Assembly (NCBI GenBank): GCA_020049775.1
Contig: JAGVLO010000015.1
Span: 219,415-283,414, forward strand
Direction of reading: 5' to 3'
Origin: Alphaproteobacteria bacterium
GTDB lineage: Bacteria; Pseudomonadota; Alphaproteobacteria; Rickettsiales; SXRF01
DNA: 64,000 nt
Part shown: positions 53,146-60,781 of the stretch, piece after piece
How positions within the stretch are numbered: the first letter of the stretch is position 1
How the letters are laid out: each line of letters begins with the position of its first letter
Position numbers and translations under genes: made by a program
The notes under the pieces: model-generated
Database searches by the model: none
The model's input: only the letters and a program-made list of their open reading frames with translations
What the model was told of the DNA's origin: nothing

Positions 53146-54150
53146 ATGGGAAAAACAGCACGTGAAGCATTTGGCGTAGTACGCAGTAACGGCGTGGAAT
53201 ATTGCAACCCGCTGAGTGATGAACGCTACCTTGTAAAATTCTACGACCTACCCCCCAAAGAGGATTTGGGCGCATATCTCAAACTGCTGGAAAGTTTTGA
53301 GCGACGTTTCTTCTATACTGCCGACCACGGAACCGAAGCGCTGCGCCATCGCGGTGATATCGACCACTATGTTGACACCTGCCGCCGTGCGCTTGAGAAG
53401 GCGGATGAAACACATTTAGGTCAAGCAAGCAGCCGCCTTTCCATCGCCCTGCTCGAGCGCGGTATCAACAAGGCACGTGAACACATCACACTACGCATGA
53501 CAGGCACCCCTGACAGCCACCCTGCCCTTGAAAAATTGCACAAGGAAGTAGGCGCAGACCTGATGGAAGCCGTAGAGCATTTCCCGCATGTACGGCGCAA
53601 GCGCGGGCATCCCGACATTGACGATGTGCTCAACGAAATGAAGGGCGAGCCATATAATATCTTTATCGGCACACTGCCCAACTCCGACTATATTCACATG
53701 TTCCACCGCAACCGCTTTCACAAGGCCGCAGGCGCAATGAAATGTATGGATGATGTAATGTCCACCATACTTCCGGTTGCTAAAAGCCATCCGCAATTTG
53801 TGAGTTCCGGCATTCCCGAATTACTGGCGGATTTCAATAAATACGCAAAAATCCGAGTCCAGATAGAACGTGCCGATCCTGACTTCAAACCTATCGACGA
53901 TAAATTGACCGATTTGCGCAACAAGCTGCTGAGCTTCGAATTACCTAGGGAAAAACCACCCGCCCACCTGCCCGCAGACCATAGCGCGGCAAAATTCCCC
54001 GCCAGCATGTCGGTAGGGTTGATACAAGAGGCGGTGGATATGATTTATGACATGTCGATCATTCGCGGCGAGCGCAAGACCAGTGCGCGAATGCTGAAAG
54101 AAAAAGTATCAGAGATTCAGCAAGTGATGGGCCGTAGCGCAGCCATGTAG
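53146..54150 (+). CDS. Hypothetical helical protein
   Basis: 334 residues, soluble, helical and charged, no signal peptide. GKTAREAFGVV at the start, KFYDLPPKEDLGAYLKLLE, many His/Arg (HVRRKRGHPDIDDV) and a C-terminal KEKVSEIQQVMG. I do not recognise the family. Its stop lies 1 bp from the convergent DUF4169 gene. Confidence 0.65.
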   Translation: MGKTAREAFGVVRSNGVEYCNPLSDERYLVKFYDLPPKEDLGAYLKLLESFERRFFYTADHGTEALRHRGDIDHYVDTCRRALEKADETHLGQASSRLSIALLERGINKAREHITLRMTGTPDSHPALEKLHKEVGADLMEAVEHFPHVRRKRGHPDIDDVLNEMKGEPYNIFIGTLPNSDYIHMFHRNRFHKAAGAMKCMDDVMSTILPVAKSHPQFVSSGIPELLADFNKYAKIRVQIERADPDFKPIDDKLTDLRNKLLSFELPREKPPAHLPADHSAAKFPASMSVGLIQEAVDMIYDMSIIRGERKTSARMLKEKVSEIQQVMGRSAAM

Positions 54151-54151
54151 C

Positions 54152-54343
54152 CTATTCCTCGTTTTCGTCTTTTTCCAGCTTGTGGCCTTCCAGATGCTTT
54201 TCAGCTTTCTTGGATTTCAGCTTCTCGGTTTCTTTTTCAGATTTCGTGCGCCCGAACTTGCTACGGTTCTCTGACGCCTTCTTGTCCTTCTGGGTGCGCT
54301 CTTTGCTTTTGCGGTGCTGGCGGAGATTGATGATTTCAGACAT
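54152..54343 (-). CDS. DUF4169 family protein
   Basis: 63 residues from the ATG at 54343, with GGAGG 5 nt upstream; the frame is open 41 codons further without support. MSEIINLRQHRKSKER is the DUF4169 start, followed by an extreme Lys/Glu-rich helix. A small alphaproteobacterial family of unknown function. Confidence 0.85.
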   Translation of the reverse strand: MSEIINLRQHRKSKERTQKDKKASENRSKFGRTKSEKETEKLKSKKAEKHLEGHKLEKDENEE

Positions 54344-54575
54344 TGCTGCCTCCAGTGTTATCACGTTTGTTCCTGGCTCGCCAAGCCGAAGCTCGAGAGA
54401 GCGTAGGCTGGTGGGTGGTAGAAGCACTAACCACTGAAATGAGTTTAAGCTCAATACACTTATCAAAAATCTTGATTTGGTATAGCACTTAGCTAGCGCC
54501 GCCCAAAAATCTAGAACCGTTCGATATTGGCTGGAATATTAGAACCATGATGGATTTAAACTGATTTAATCCTTT

Positions 54576-54716
54576 ATGGTGGTCCGTAGCGGAATAACCT
54601 CGAACTCTTTGGAGGGTTTTATAGAGGCAATTCAAACACTGAGCAAGGCGTTTGATTCACCGCCAAAACTCGATGGAAAGAGCTTCCAGTGGGAGCCGCT
54701 GGTAACAGCGGCATGA
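54576..54716 (+). CDS. Possible small ORF before the hairpin terminator
   Basis: 46 codons starting MVVRSGITSN and ending WEPLVTAA. Composition looks coding (EGFIEAIQTLSKAFDSPP), and a 10-bp hairpin follows 6 bp after the stop. There is no ribosome site, so it could be the 3' remnant of a longer gene. Confidence 0.3.
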   Translation: MVVRSGITSNSLEGFIEAIQTLSKAFDSPPKLDGKSFQWEPLVTAA

Positions 54717-54722
54717 AAGAAT

Positions 54723-54749
54723 AAGGGGCAAGAACTCTGCTTGCCCCTT
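54723..54749. terminator. Hairpin terminator, possibly bidirectional
   Basis: A perfect 10-bp stem (AAGGGGCAAG/CTTGCCCCTT) with a 7-nt loop. On the minus strand it lies 23 bp past the DUF3768 stop and is followed by ATTCTTT; on the plus strand TCTAATTT follows. Confidence 0.75.
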
Positions 54750-54772
54750 TCTAATTTGGTAAATGTCAGGTG

Positions 54773-55153
54773 TTAATACTCACTCGCCATCATGATGGTG
54801 AGTACGCGGGTGGTAACATTTGGGTCGGCTGGGTTTTCTGACCCGAAACAAAGTGTGTGATCGTAATAGTCGATTTTCCAAAAGAAATCTTGGCCATCGA
54901 TTACCACTTTCCCGAAGTCATGTTCGCCGTATGGGTCGTTCTCATGCACAACTTCTTCGGAATCCTGCACAGTTTCGCCGGTATGCTGCACAAAGTCGTC
55001 AAAATCACGCACAGCGGCGAACAATTTGATGCGGGTTTCTTCGGGAAGTTCGTTCACGCCGCAGGTTGTCATGACCTTGCCGCCCCAAAAAGTTTGACGG
55101 AATCGGTCGTTTAAGGCGGCTATGATGGGGGCTTTGTTGTGCTGCTCTTGCAT
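54773..55153 (-). CDS. DUF3768 family protein
   Basis: 126 residues: IAALNDRFRQTFWGGKVMTTCGV at the start, then VRDFDDFVQHT, DPYGEHDFGKV and FFWKIDYYDHTLCFGSENPADP followed by TRVLTIMMASEY. This is the DUF3768 pattern, found mostly on alphaproteobacterial plasmids and integrative elements, function unknown. It ends at a hairpin terminator. Confidence 0.88.
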   Translation of the reverse strand: MQEQHNKAPIIAALNDRFRQTFWGGKVMTTCGVNELPEETRIKLFAAVRDFDDFVQHTGETVQDSEEVVHENDPYGEHDFGKVVIDGQDFFWKIDYYDHTLCFGSENPADPNVTTRVLTIMMASEY

Positions 55154-55363
55154 ATAATTACCTCTATAAATCAGGTGGTTAAAACCTATGCTCTAGCATG
55201 CTGGTGACTGCGAGCAATATCTGATGCGCGTCATTTTGAAGATGGCGAGCAACTGCCGGGTCCTTCCTGAGCAGATGCTATACGGGGACGCTAGGCCCGC
55301 CATTTCGCTAGATTCAGCGTCCTGAAAGTCATTTCGTTTCGTTTTTTAACAGGAGGAAAAACC

Positions 55364-56413
55364 ATGAAAGTGGAGTTGATGAATATTGAAAAGCTGGTGC
55401 CATACGCCCGCAACCCAAGGATAACCGCGCATGCCGTGGATAAAGTGGCGGCATCGATTAAGGAGTACGGGTTTCGCCAGCCGATAGTGGTGGATAGCGA
55501 AATGGTGATTGTCGTGGGCCATGTTCGGTATCAGGCGGCGCAGAAATTGGGCATCAAGAAAGTGCCGGTGCATGTCGCGGAAGGCTTAACCAAGGAACAG
55601 ATCAAAGCCTATGCCAGCCTAAAAATTGATGGCGGGCCGGAAAACGAGCCTATCATTCGCAAAATTCGGGATGGAATCATCCGGAATGTCAGCGTTGGCT
55701 ATCGTGTCCACCGATACGAGGTCATACGAAACGATGGTGCGGTTCCCCTGTACCGCGCCATCGATTGGGAGCCTTACGAAATTTCGTTGGTTCCTATCGG
55801 GGCGGATGCTGGCGCTGGCATCCGCTCTACCCCTCACACTTATCCGTGTGAGGTTATCAATCTTTCAACCCCAAAGGAGAAACGCACTATGTCTAACCAT
55901 GACACACAGCCGAATGAAAATCCGGCAACCCCTGAAACACCGGCAGCGAATCCGCCTGCCGATGCGCCAGAAAATCCTGCTACCCCAGCCAATCCTGCAA
56001 CGCCAGAGCCAGAAGGTGCGGAAGAAGCCCGCGCCGAAGGCATGCGGCTTGAGCGGAGCCGTGTTTTGGAAGTCAGCAAAATCGTCCGCGCAGCAAAACT
56101 GCCGGATATCTTCGCACAAAAGCTGATTAACGAAGGCACGCCGCTGCAACAGGCCCGCAAGCTGGTGCTGGATGAACTGGCCCGCAAGTCCGGTGAAGGC
56201 GGAGAAATTCGCAGTCAGGTTCTCAAATACTACCCCAGTGGTGCCATCGCTGGGTTCGATATTCCAACCATTGTGAGCATGACGCACGCCCTTGGCTATG
56301 ACAGCCAAGCGGTGCTGCGTCTGCTCGAACATGCCGAACAAGGCTTACGCGAAGCGGTTAAAAAACATGGCGACAGCAACACAGAACATATCGATTCGGA
56401 TCGCGGTAGTTGA
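55364..56413 (+). pseudogene. Chimeric ORF: ParB-like N-terminus / prohead protease fragment / probable tail-chaperone end
   Basis: 349 codons, intact frame, GGAGG 7 nt before the ATG. Residues 1-about 87 are a ParB-like domain (LVPYARNPR, VVGHVRYQAAQKLG, LTKEQIKAY). The expected RxxDN-type continuation is missing; instead text of a prohead protease begins (IRNVSVGYRVHRYEV, IDWEPYEISLVPIGADAGAG). A Pro/Ala-rich linker and a scaffold-like helix (LERSRVLEVSKIVRAAK) follow. From about residue 277 a different segment (SQVLKYYPSGAIAGFDIP) runs to the end next to the tape-measure start. Two in-frame deletion junctions are the simplest reading. An internal ribosome site (AAAGGAGA) precedes ATG 55890. 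Confidence 0.7.
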
Positions 56414-56660
56414 TGGCGACAAAGTGCGCCGTGAGCTTACGCTTACCGGCGAACAGGGCCAGCGTGCGCTTGAGAAAATCCGTGAAGCCACAAAACCGGC
56501 TTCCAAGGAACTGGTGGTGCTTAATGCCGCCAGTGAGCAAGCAAACGATGTGATGCGGGAATTGGGCGGGCAAGCAGGACGCACCGGCCAATTTCTGGCA
56601 GCACTTGGGCCAACGATGCCAACGCCCTCTACACCTATGACGGGGCGGCATGGGGGCTAA
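56367..56660 (+). pseudogene. Tape-measure protein, N-terminal fragment
   Basis: The ATG at 56367 starts MATATQNISIRIAVVDGDK, then TLTGEQGQRALEKIREATKPAS and a GRTGQFLAALGP segment, the N-terminus of a lambda-like tail tape-measure family. After about codon 81 (near 56610) the sequence switches to DUF2793-like text in another frame, so the frame ends in 17 unrelated codons. Full tape measures have hundreds more residues. Overlaps the chimeric ORF's end by 47 bp. Confidence 0.7.
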
Positions 56661-57268
56661 CCTATAATCTGTCATCCTTCCAGAATTTGAGCATGCTGGG
56701 CGTGAATACCAGCGCCGATGCCACAAACAAGCTGGCAGTGGCAAGTGTGGCGATTCTGTTTACCCATGTCGGTGGTGACATGCAGGTGAAGATTAACAAA
56801 AACGCGGCGGGCGATAAAGCCAGCTTCCTTTTTCAGTCGAACTGGTCAGCGCGGGCAGAATTCGGACTTTTGGGCGATGACAATTTCACCCTCAAAGTTT
56901 CACCGGACGGATCCACGTTTTATGACTCGCTCAAAATGCTGGCAGCAAGCGGGCGTATTGCACTGAAGGCAAATGGTTCTGGCCTTAGTGCAGCTGGCAC
57001 TACGCAGGGCACGGCAACGGCGATCGCCAAACAAACCAATGAATTCACTACAGTTGCGGCTTCATCAGGCGCACGGCTTCCCTCACCGGAGCAAGGTGAA
57101 TTCATTTTTGTAGCGAATGCTGGGGCGAACGCTCTCAGCGTTTACCCGGCAACGGGCCATAGCATTAACGCGCTGGCAGCGAATGCGGCGTTTTCTTTGG
57201 CAGTTGGCAAGAACGCCCTGTTTTGGGCGGCTACTGCCAGCAAATGGTACGCAATCCTAAGCGCGTGA
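56610..57268 (+). pseudogene. DUF2793-type tail protein, C-terminal fragment
   Basis: The frame is open from near 56610 (NDANALYTYDGAAWG) to the stop at 57268 and continues NLSMLGVNTSADATNKLAV, INKNAAGDKASFLFQ and LGDDNFTLKVSPDGSTFYD, the C-terminal pattern of DUF2793 proteins. The N-terminal DUF2793 part is missing. A TTG at 56687 could start a shorter product of about 193 residues. It follows the tape-measure fragment directly in another frame. Confidence 0.65.
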
Positions 57269-57275
57269 GGCATGT

Positions 57276-57635
57276 ATGACGACACACCCAGCAAAACATA
57301 ATTTCTTTGTCTATCGCGGCGCGACGTTCTCCGAGCAAATCGAGTGGAAGGATGAAAACGGCGTGGCAATCGATTTAACCGGCTTCACAGCGCGTATGCA
57401 CATGCGCGACACACTGGAAGCCACAACCCCATTTCTAACCCTTACCACCGAAAATGGCGGCATTGCGCTGGGCGGCGCGGCTGGCACGGTGGATTTGCTG
57501 GCAAGCGCAGCTGCTACTTCCGCTATTTCCGCCACTTCCGGCGTTTACGATCTCGAACTGGTTGCCGGTGACGGGGTGACGGTCACGCGGCTTTTAGAGG
57601 GCTTGGTCACAATCAGCCCGGAGGTAACGCGATGA
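57276..57635 (+). CDS. Phage tail-associated hypothetical protein
   Basis: 119 residues. HNFFVYRGATFSEQIEWKDENG, then DLTGFTARMHMRDT and GVYDLELVAGDGVTVTRLLEG form a small beta protein pattern common before tail fibres in prophages. It overlaps the next start by 4 bp. Role in the baseplate or fibre is inferred from position. Confidence 0.75.
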   Translation: MTTHPAKHNFFVYRGATFSEQIEWKDENGVAIDLTGFTARMHMRDTLEATTPFLTLTTENGGIALGGAAGTVDLLASAAATSAISATSGVYDLELVAGDGVTVTRLLEGLVTISPEVTR

Positions 57636-58141
57636 CGGAGATTATTAACATTAACAAAGTGATTCAGGTGGTGAAAGTCACCAGTCCGAAAATCCAAGTA
57701 GCAACCATTGGCACGCAGGGGCCACCCGGTACAGGTGGCGATGTAACGCATGGCGCACTAAACGGCTTAGAGAATGACGATCACCCGCAGTATCACAACG
57801 ATGCGCGTGGGGATGCGCGGTATTACACCAAGTCGCAGGTGGATGGTGCGCTGGCACTGATTCCCAAAACGGGACAGGTCACGGTGGATTTTGGCAACGC
57901 AGCTGGTGGCGAATCTCACTTGGCCAGCGTTACGGTAGCAGCTGCATGGGTAGCGGATAATTCAGTCATTCTTTGCAATGCCGCTGGGGTGGCAACGCCC
58001 GATCACGATGCAGAGGACGCTGCGCTTGAGGGAATTACCGCCCTTGCCGCCAATCTGAATGAGGGCGTGGGTTTTGACGTGATCGCCCGTGCGCCGCTGG
58101 GAAGCTGGGGGCGTTTTAACATTAACATCATAGGGGTATAG
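57632..58141 (+). CDS. Phage tail fibre-like protein
   Basis: 169 residues with a QGPPGTGGDV collagen-like turn and NDDHPQYHNDARGDARYYTKSQVD, a motif frequent in tail-fibre shafts, followed by a small beta domain. Overlaps its upstream neighbour (ATGA). It probably links tail to the large fibre. Confidence 0.8.
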   Translation: MTEIININKVIQVVKVTSPKIQVATIGTQGPPGTGGDVTHGALNGLENDDHPQYHNDARGDARYYTKSQVDGALALIPKTGQVTVDFGNAAGGESHLASVTVAAAWVADNSVILCNAAGVATPDHDAEDAALEGITALAANLNEGVGFDVIARAPLGSWGRFNINIIGV

Positions 58142-58142
58142 T

Positions 58143-59570
58143 ATGAGCATCATCCTAAAATCAGGTGATTCCGCTGATCTTGCATCGGTGGATGCCAATA
58201 AGCGTTTGAAAATAAACTTGCCGATGACGCTGGCCGAAGCCGGTTATTCGGTCATCGCAGGTGAGTCACACGATGGCGCCAGCGGCGAAGCGCGTCTTGT
58301 TCGGACAGCGCGAGTTTCTACCGATGGCCGTTTGCGCGTTGGTGTAGATAACATCTACTGGGCGGATACGTTCAACCATACGGTGGTTGATGGCAGTGCT
58401 TACCAGTGCATCACCACAACCGCCACGCTCGCTATGACGGGGGGCTTTTTGGTGTTCAATGCGGGCAACTCCGTGGCTTCGGCTGCGGTGGCGCGGGTTC
58501 AAACCTTCAAAACCTTCCCACTGCATCCGGCTGGCTCATTGGAAGTGGCGTTCAGATCACGTTTTGCCATCAACCCCATCGCCAACAATGTCTGCGAATT
58601 CGGTTTAGGCTTTGCCGCCACGACTGCCACGCCAACCGATGGTGTTTATTTCAAGCTCAACAGCGCGGGCGTGCTGGTGGGTGTGATGAATATCAACGGC
58701 ACAGAAACCACCACCGCGCCAATGTCACCGCCCGTTGCCAACGAGGTGCGCCATTATCGCATTATCATCGATCAAGATCGTATAGAGTTCTACATCGATG
58801 GAGTATTGGAGGGAGTGATTCTCTCACCTAACACTGCCGCCGCCGTTTCTTTGTCGCGTTGGCAGCCATTGCTTTTACGCTGCTACAATGCCGCCGCCAC
58901 CGGTTCGGCTCAACGCATGGAAGTGGCGGATATTTCGGTTATTGCCCGTGATCTGGCATTAAACCGCCTCTGGCCCACTGCAATGGCTGGGGCGGAGTGC
59001 GGGAGCTACAATAACCCTCGCGGCTCGGCAATGGGACAATCGGCCAACTATGTCAACAATACCGCACCCGTATCCGCCACGCTTTCTAATACGGCGGCTG
59101 GTTATACCACGCTTGGCGGGCAGTTTCAGTTTGCAGCTGTAGCTGGGGCAGAAACCGACTATGCGCTTTTCGCCTTTCAAGTACCGTCTGCTGTAGCAGC
59201 GGGCGGCAACCGCAATCTGGTAATCCGTGGGCTTCGCATTGAAACCTTCAATATGGGCGCGGCCTCAGCCACAACGCCTACACTGTTACAGTGGGCGCTG
59301 GCCGTTGGCGCAACTGCGGTATCACTTGCCACATTGGATTCGGTTACTGCCGGCACGCGATCACCACGCCGCATTCCGCTTGGTATTCAGTCCATGCCAG
59401 TGAGTACGCCTATTGGCGGCTCACTCACGCCCATTGATGTGAATCTGGATGCACCGCTCTATGTGGCCGCAGGTACATTCGTGCATGTGATACTTCGCAT
59501 GCCAGTGGGGACTGCAACCGCATCGCAAATCATTCGCGGTTTGGTGATGATTAACGGCTATTTCGAGTAA
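58143..59570 (+). CDS. Large phage tail fibre / lectin-like protein
   Basis: 475 residues. The N-terminal part (KINLPMTLAEAGYSVIAGESH, GRLRVGVDN) is followed by a concanavalin-like beta region (FLVFNAGNSVA, FYIDGVLEGVIL) and a C-terminal beta domain (YVAAGTFVHVILRMPVG, IRGLVMING). A receptor-binding tail protein is the best reading. Frame intact; a terminator follows. Confidence 0.75.
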   Translation: MSIILKSGDSADLASVDANKRLKINLPMTLAEAGYSVIAGESHDGASGEARLVRTARVSTDGRLRVGVDNIYWADTFNHTVVDGSAYQCITTTATLAMTGGFLVFNAGNSVASAAVARVQTFKTFPLHPAGSLEVAFRSRFAINPIANNVCEFGLGFAATTATPTDGVYFKLNSAGVLVGVMNINGTETTTAPMSPPVANEVRHYRIIIDQDRIEFYIDGVLEGVILSPNTAAAVSLSRWQPLLLRCYNAAATGSAQRMEVADISVIARDLALNRLWPTAMAGAECGSYNNPRGSAMGQSANYVNNTAPVSATLSNTAAGYTTLGGQFQFAAVAGAETDYALFAFQVPSAVAAGGNRNLVIRGLRIETFNMGAASATTPTLLQWALAVGATAVSLATLDSVTAGTRSPRRIPLGIQSMPVSTPIGGSLTPIDVNLDAPLYVAAGTFVHVILRMPVGTATASQIIRGLVMINGYFE

Positions 59571-59604
59571 ATAACCCCCAAAATACGCAAAATCCAAAAA
59601 CGAC

Positions 59605-59628
59605 ACCGCCCATTGAGGCGGTTTTTTT
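59605..59628 (+). terminator. Intrinsic terminator after tail fibre gene
   Basis: Stem ACCGCC/GGCGGT with a 6-nt loop and a run of seven T. It separates the fibre genes from the lysis genes. Confidence 0.9.
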
Positions 59629-59652
59629 ATGCCCAAAACCAAGGAGGAATCA

Positions 59653-59880
59653 ATGGCATCAAACGAAGATATCGATGTGCGGTCACAGCTGGCTGTGATG
59701 AACGCACAAATCCAAACACTCACCAAAACGGTGGATGTGCTGGCCGAGGAAGTGAAGTCACTCACCGCACTCGCAAATCAAGGCAAGGGGAGTCTTCGCA
59801 CGCTTTTAATCGTGGGCGGCTTGTGGACGGGCCTTGTGGCCTTCCTCAGCTTCGCCGCTGGTCATCTTTCTTGGAAATAA
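59653..59880 (+). CDS. Small membrane protein, putative holin-associated
   Basis: 75 residues from the ATG at 59653 with AAGGAGG 5 nt upstream; an ATG at 59629 lies in the terminator tail. An amphipathic coiled coil (QLAVMNAQIQTLTKTVDVL) precedes a single C-terminal membrane helix (TLLIVGGLWTGLVAFLSFAAG). The layout resembles XhlA-type hemolysin/holin helpers. Confidence 0.7.
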   Translation: MASNEDIDVRSQLAVMNAQIQTLTKTVDVLAEEVKSLTALANQGKGSLRTLLIVGGLWTGLVAFLSFAAGHLSWK

Positions 59881-59891
59881 TGGAGGTTCTT

Positions 59892-60317
59892 ATGATTACG
59901 CTACTCGGTTCTTTACTCGGCTTCCTGTCGGCAGCCTTTCCTGATTTCTTAAAACTGTTCCGCGACGCGCAGGATCGCAAGCACGAGCTTAAAATCCTTG
60001 AATTGCAGATGCAGCAACAGGCGCAAGGTCACAGCAATCGCCTAGAAGAAATACAGGTGAATGCAGATATCGCGGAATCACGCGCACTTTACCAAACCTA
60101 TAACACCGGCATTCGTTGGGTGGATGCTCTCAATGGCACGGTGCGTCCCGTCATCGCCTATAGTTTCTTCCTGCTTTATGCGACGGTGAAGCTGATGCAG
60201 TTTTCTGCTGGGCTTCCGTGGTTGCTATGGACAGAAGAAGATCAGGCGATTTTCGCGGGCATCATCAGCTTCTACTTCGGCCAACGTGCCATGAGCAAAT
60301 TGCGGCAGGGGAAATAG
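59892..60317 (+). CDS. Phage membrane protein, putative holin
   Basis: 141 residues from the ATG at 59892, GGAGG 5 nt upstream; a longer frame exists but overlaps the previous gene. Hydrophobic N-terminal helix, a Gln-rich coiled coil (KILELQMQQQAQGHSNRLEEIQ), then two C-terminal membrane helices (RPVIAYSFFLLYATVKLMQF, AIFAGIISFYFGQR). Position before lysozyme suggests holin function. Confidence 0.75.
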   Translation: MITLLGSLLGFLSAAFPDFLKLFRDAQDRKHELKILELQMQQQAQGHSNRLEEIQVNADIAESRALYQTYNTGIRWVDALNGTVRPVIAYSFFLLYATVKLMQFSAGLPWLLWTEEDQAIFAGIISFYFGQRAMSKLRQGK

Positions 60318-60319
60318 CC

Positions 60320-60781
60320 ATGCGTCACATTACACAAAACGGGCTGGCACTTATTAAGCAGTTCGAGGGATTTATGGCAGAGCCGTATCTATGTCCGGGT
60401 GGATACTGGACGATAGGCTACGGCCATGTCATCCAGAATCCCAAAGACTATCCCTACAGACTTACGCGCGATGAAGGGCTAGAATTACTGGCTAAAGATG
60501 TGATGATTGCAGAACGCGCCGTATTACGCTTGATTAGCGTGCCACTCACGCAGGGGCAGTTTGATGCGCTGGTGTCGTTTACCTTCAACCTCGGCGCAGG
60601 TGCACTTCAACGTTCCACGCTCCGTCGCAAGGTCAACCGTGAGGAACACGCCGATGTCCCCGCCGAGTTTCGCAAATGGGTATGGGCGGGCGGTAGAAAG
60701 ATGAATGGGTTAATAAAACGTCGGAAAGCAGAAGCTGAACTGTATCTTGGAAACGCTACAGTCTTACGTTTCGCAGCCTGA
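60320..60781 (+). CDS. Phage-type lysozyme (GH24 endolysin)
   Basis: 153 residues from the ATG at 60320. Catalytic E-x8-C-x5-T is seen as [22 protein letters not shown] (Glu16, Cys25, Thr31). Later [21 protein letters not shown] and [14 protein letters not shown] are family blocks. It cleaves peptidoglycan glycan at lysis. No signal peptide, so it depends on a holin. Its 3' end overlaps the convergent ATPase gene by 26 bp. Confidence 0.93.
   Translation: MRHITQNGLALIKQFEGFMAEPYLCPGGYWTIGYGHVIQNPKDYPYRLTRDEGLELLAKDVMIAERAVLRLISVPLTQGQFDALVSFTFNLGAGALQRSTLRRKVNREEHADVPAEFRKWVWAGGRKMNGLIKRRKAEAELYLGNATVLRFAA

Larger units (their letters stand above)
54344..54772. other. Intergenic stretch at the junction with the second phage region
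   Basis: 429 bp between the DUF4169 start and the DUF3768 stop. It holds a possible 46-codon ORF (54576-54716) and a strong hairpin (54723-54749). Otherwise I see no RNA gene or repeat. It may contain the left boundary of the inserted region, but no attachment-site repeat could be identified by eye. Confidence 0.5.
54773..60781. mobile_element. Deletion-condensed phage remnant
   Basis: Plus-strand phage genes in siphophage order but with internal loss: ParB-like start, prohead-protease fragment, scaffold-like segment, probable tail-chaperone end, tape-measure N-terminus, DUF2793 end, then intact tail fibre, two small membrane proteins and GH24 lysozyme. No terminase, portal, capsid or tail-tube gene remains. 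DUF3768 at the left is typical of mobile DNA. It abuts the metal-resistance operon. Confidence 0.75.

Noticed and set aside
54344..54466. 41-codon extension of the DUF4169 gene
   Set aside because: No family similarity; the GGAGG site is positioned for the ATG at 54343.
59613..59891. Long N-terminal extension of the holin-like gene
   Set aside because: It overlaps the preceding small membrane-protein gene in another frame; GGAGG before 59892 marks the real start.
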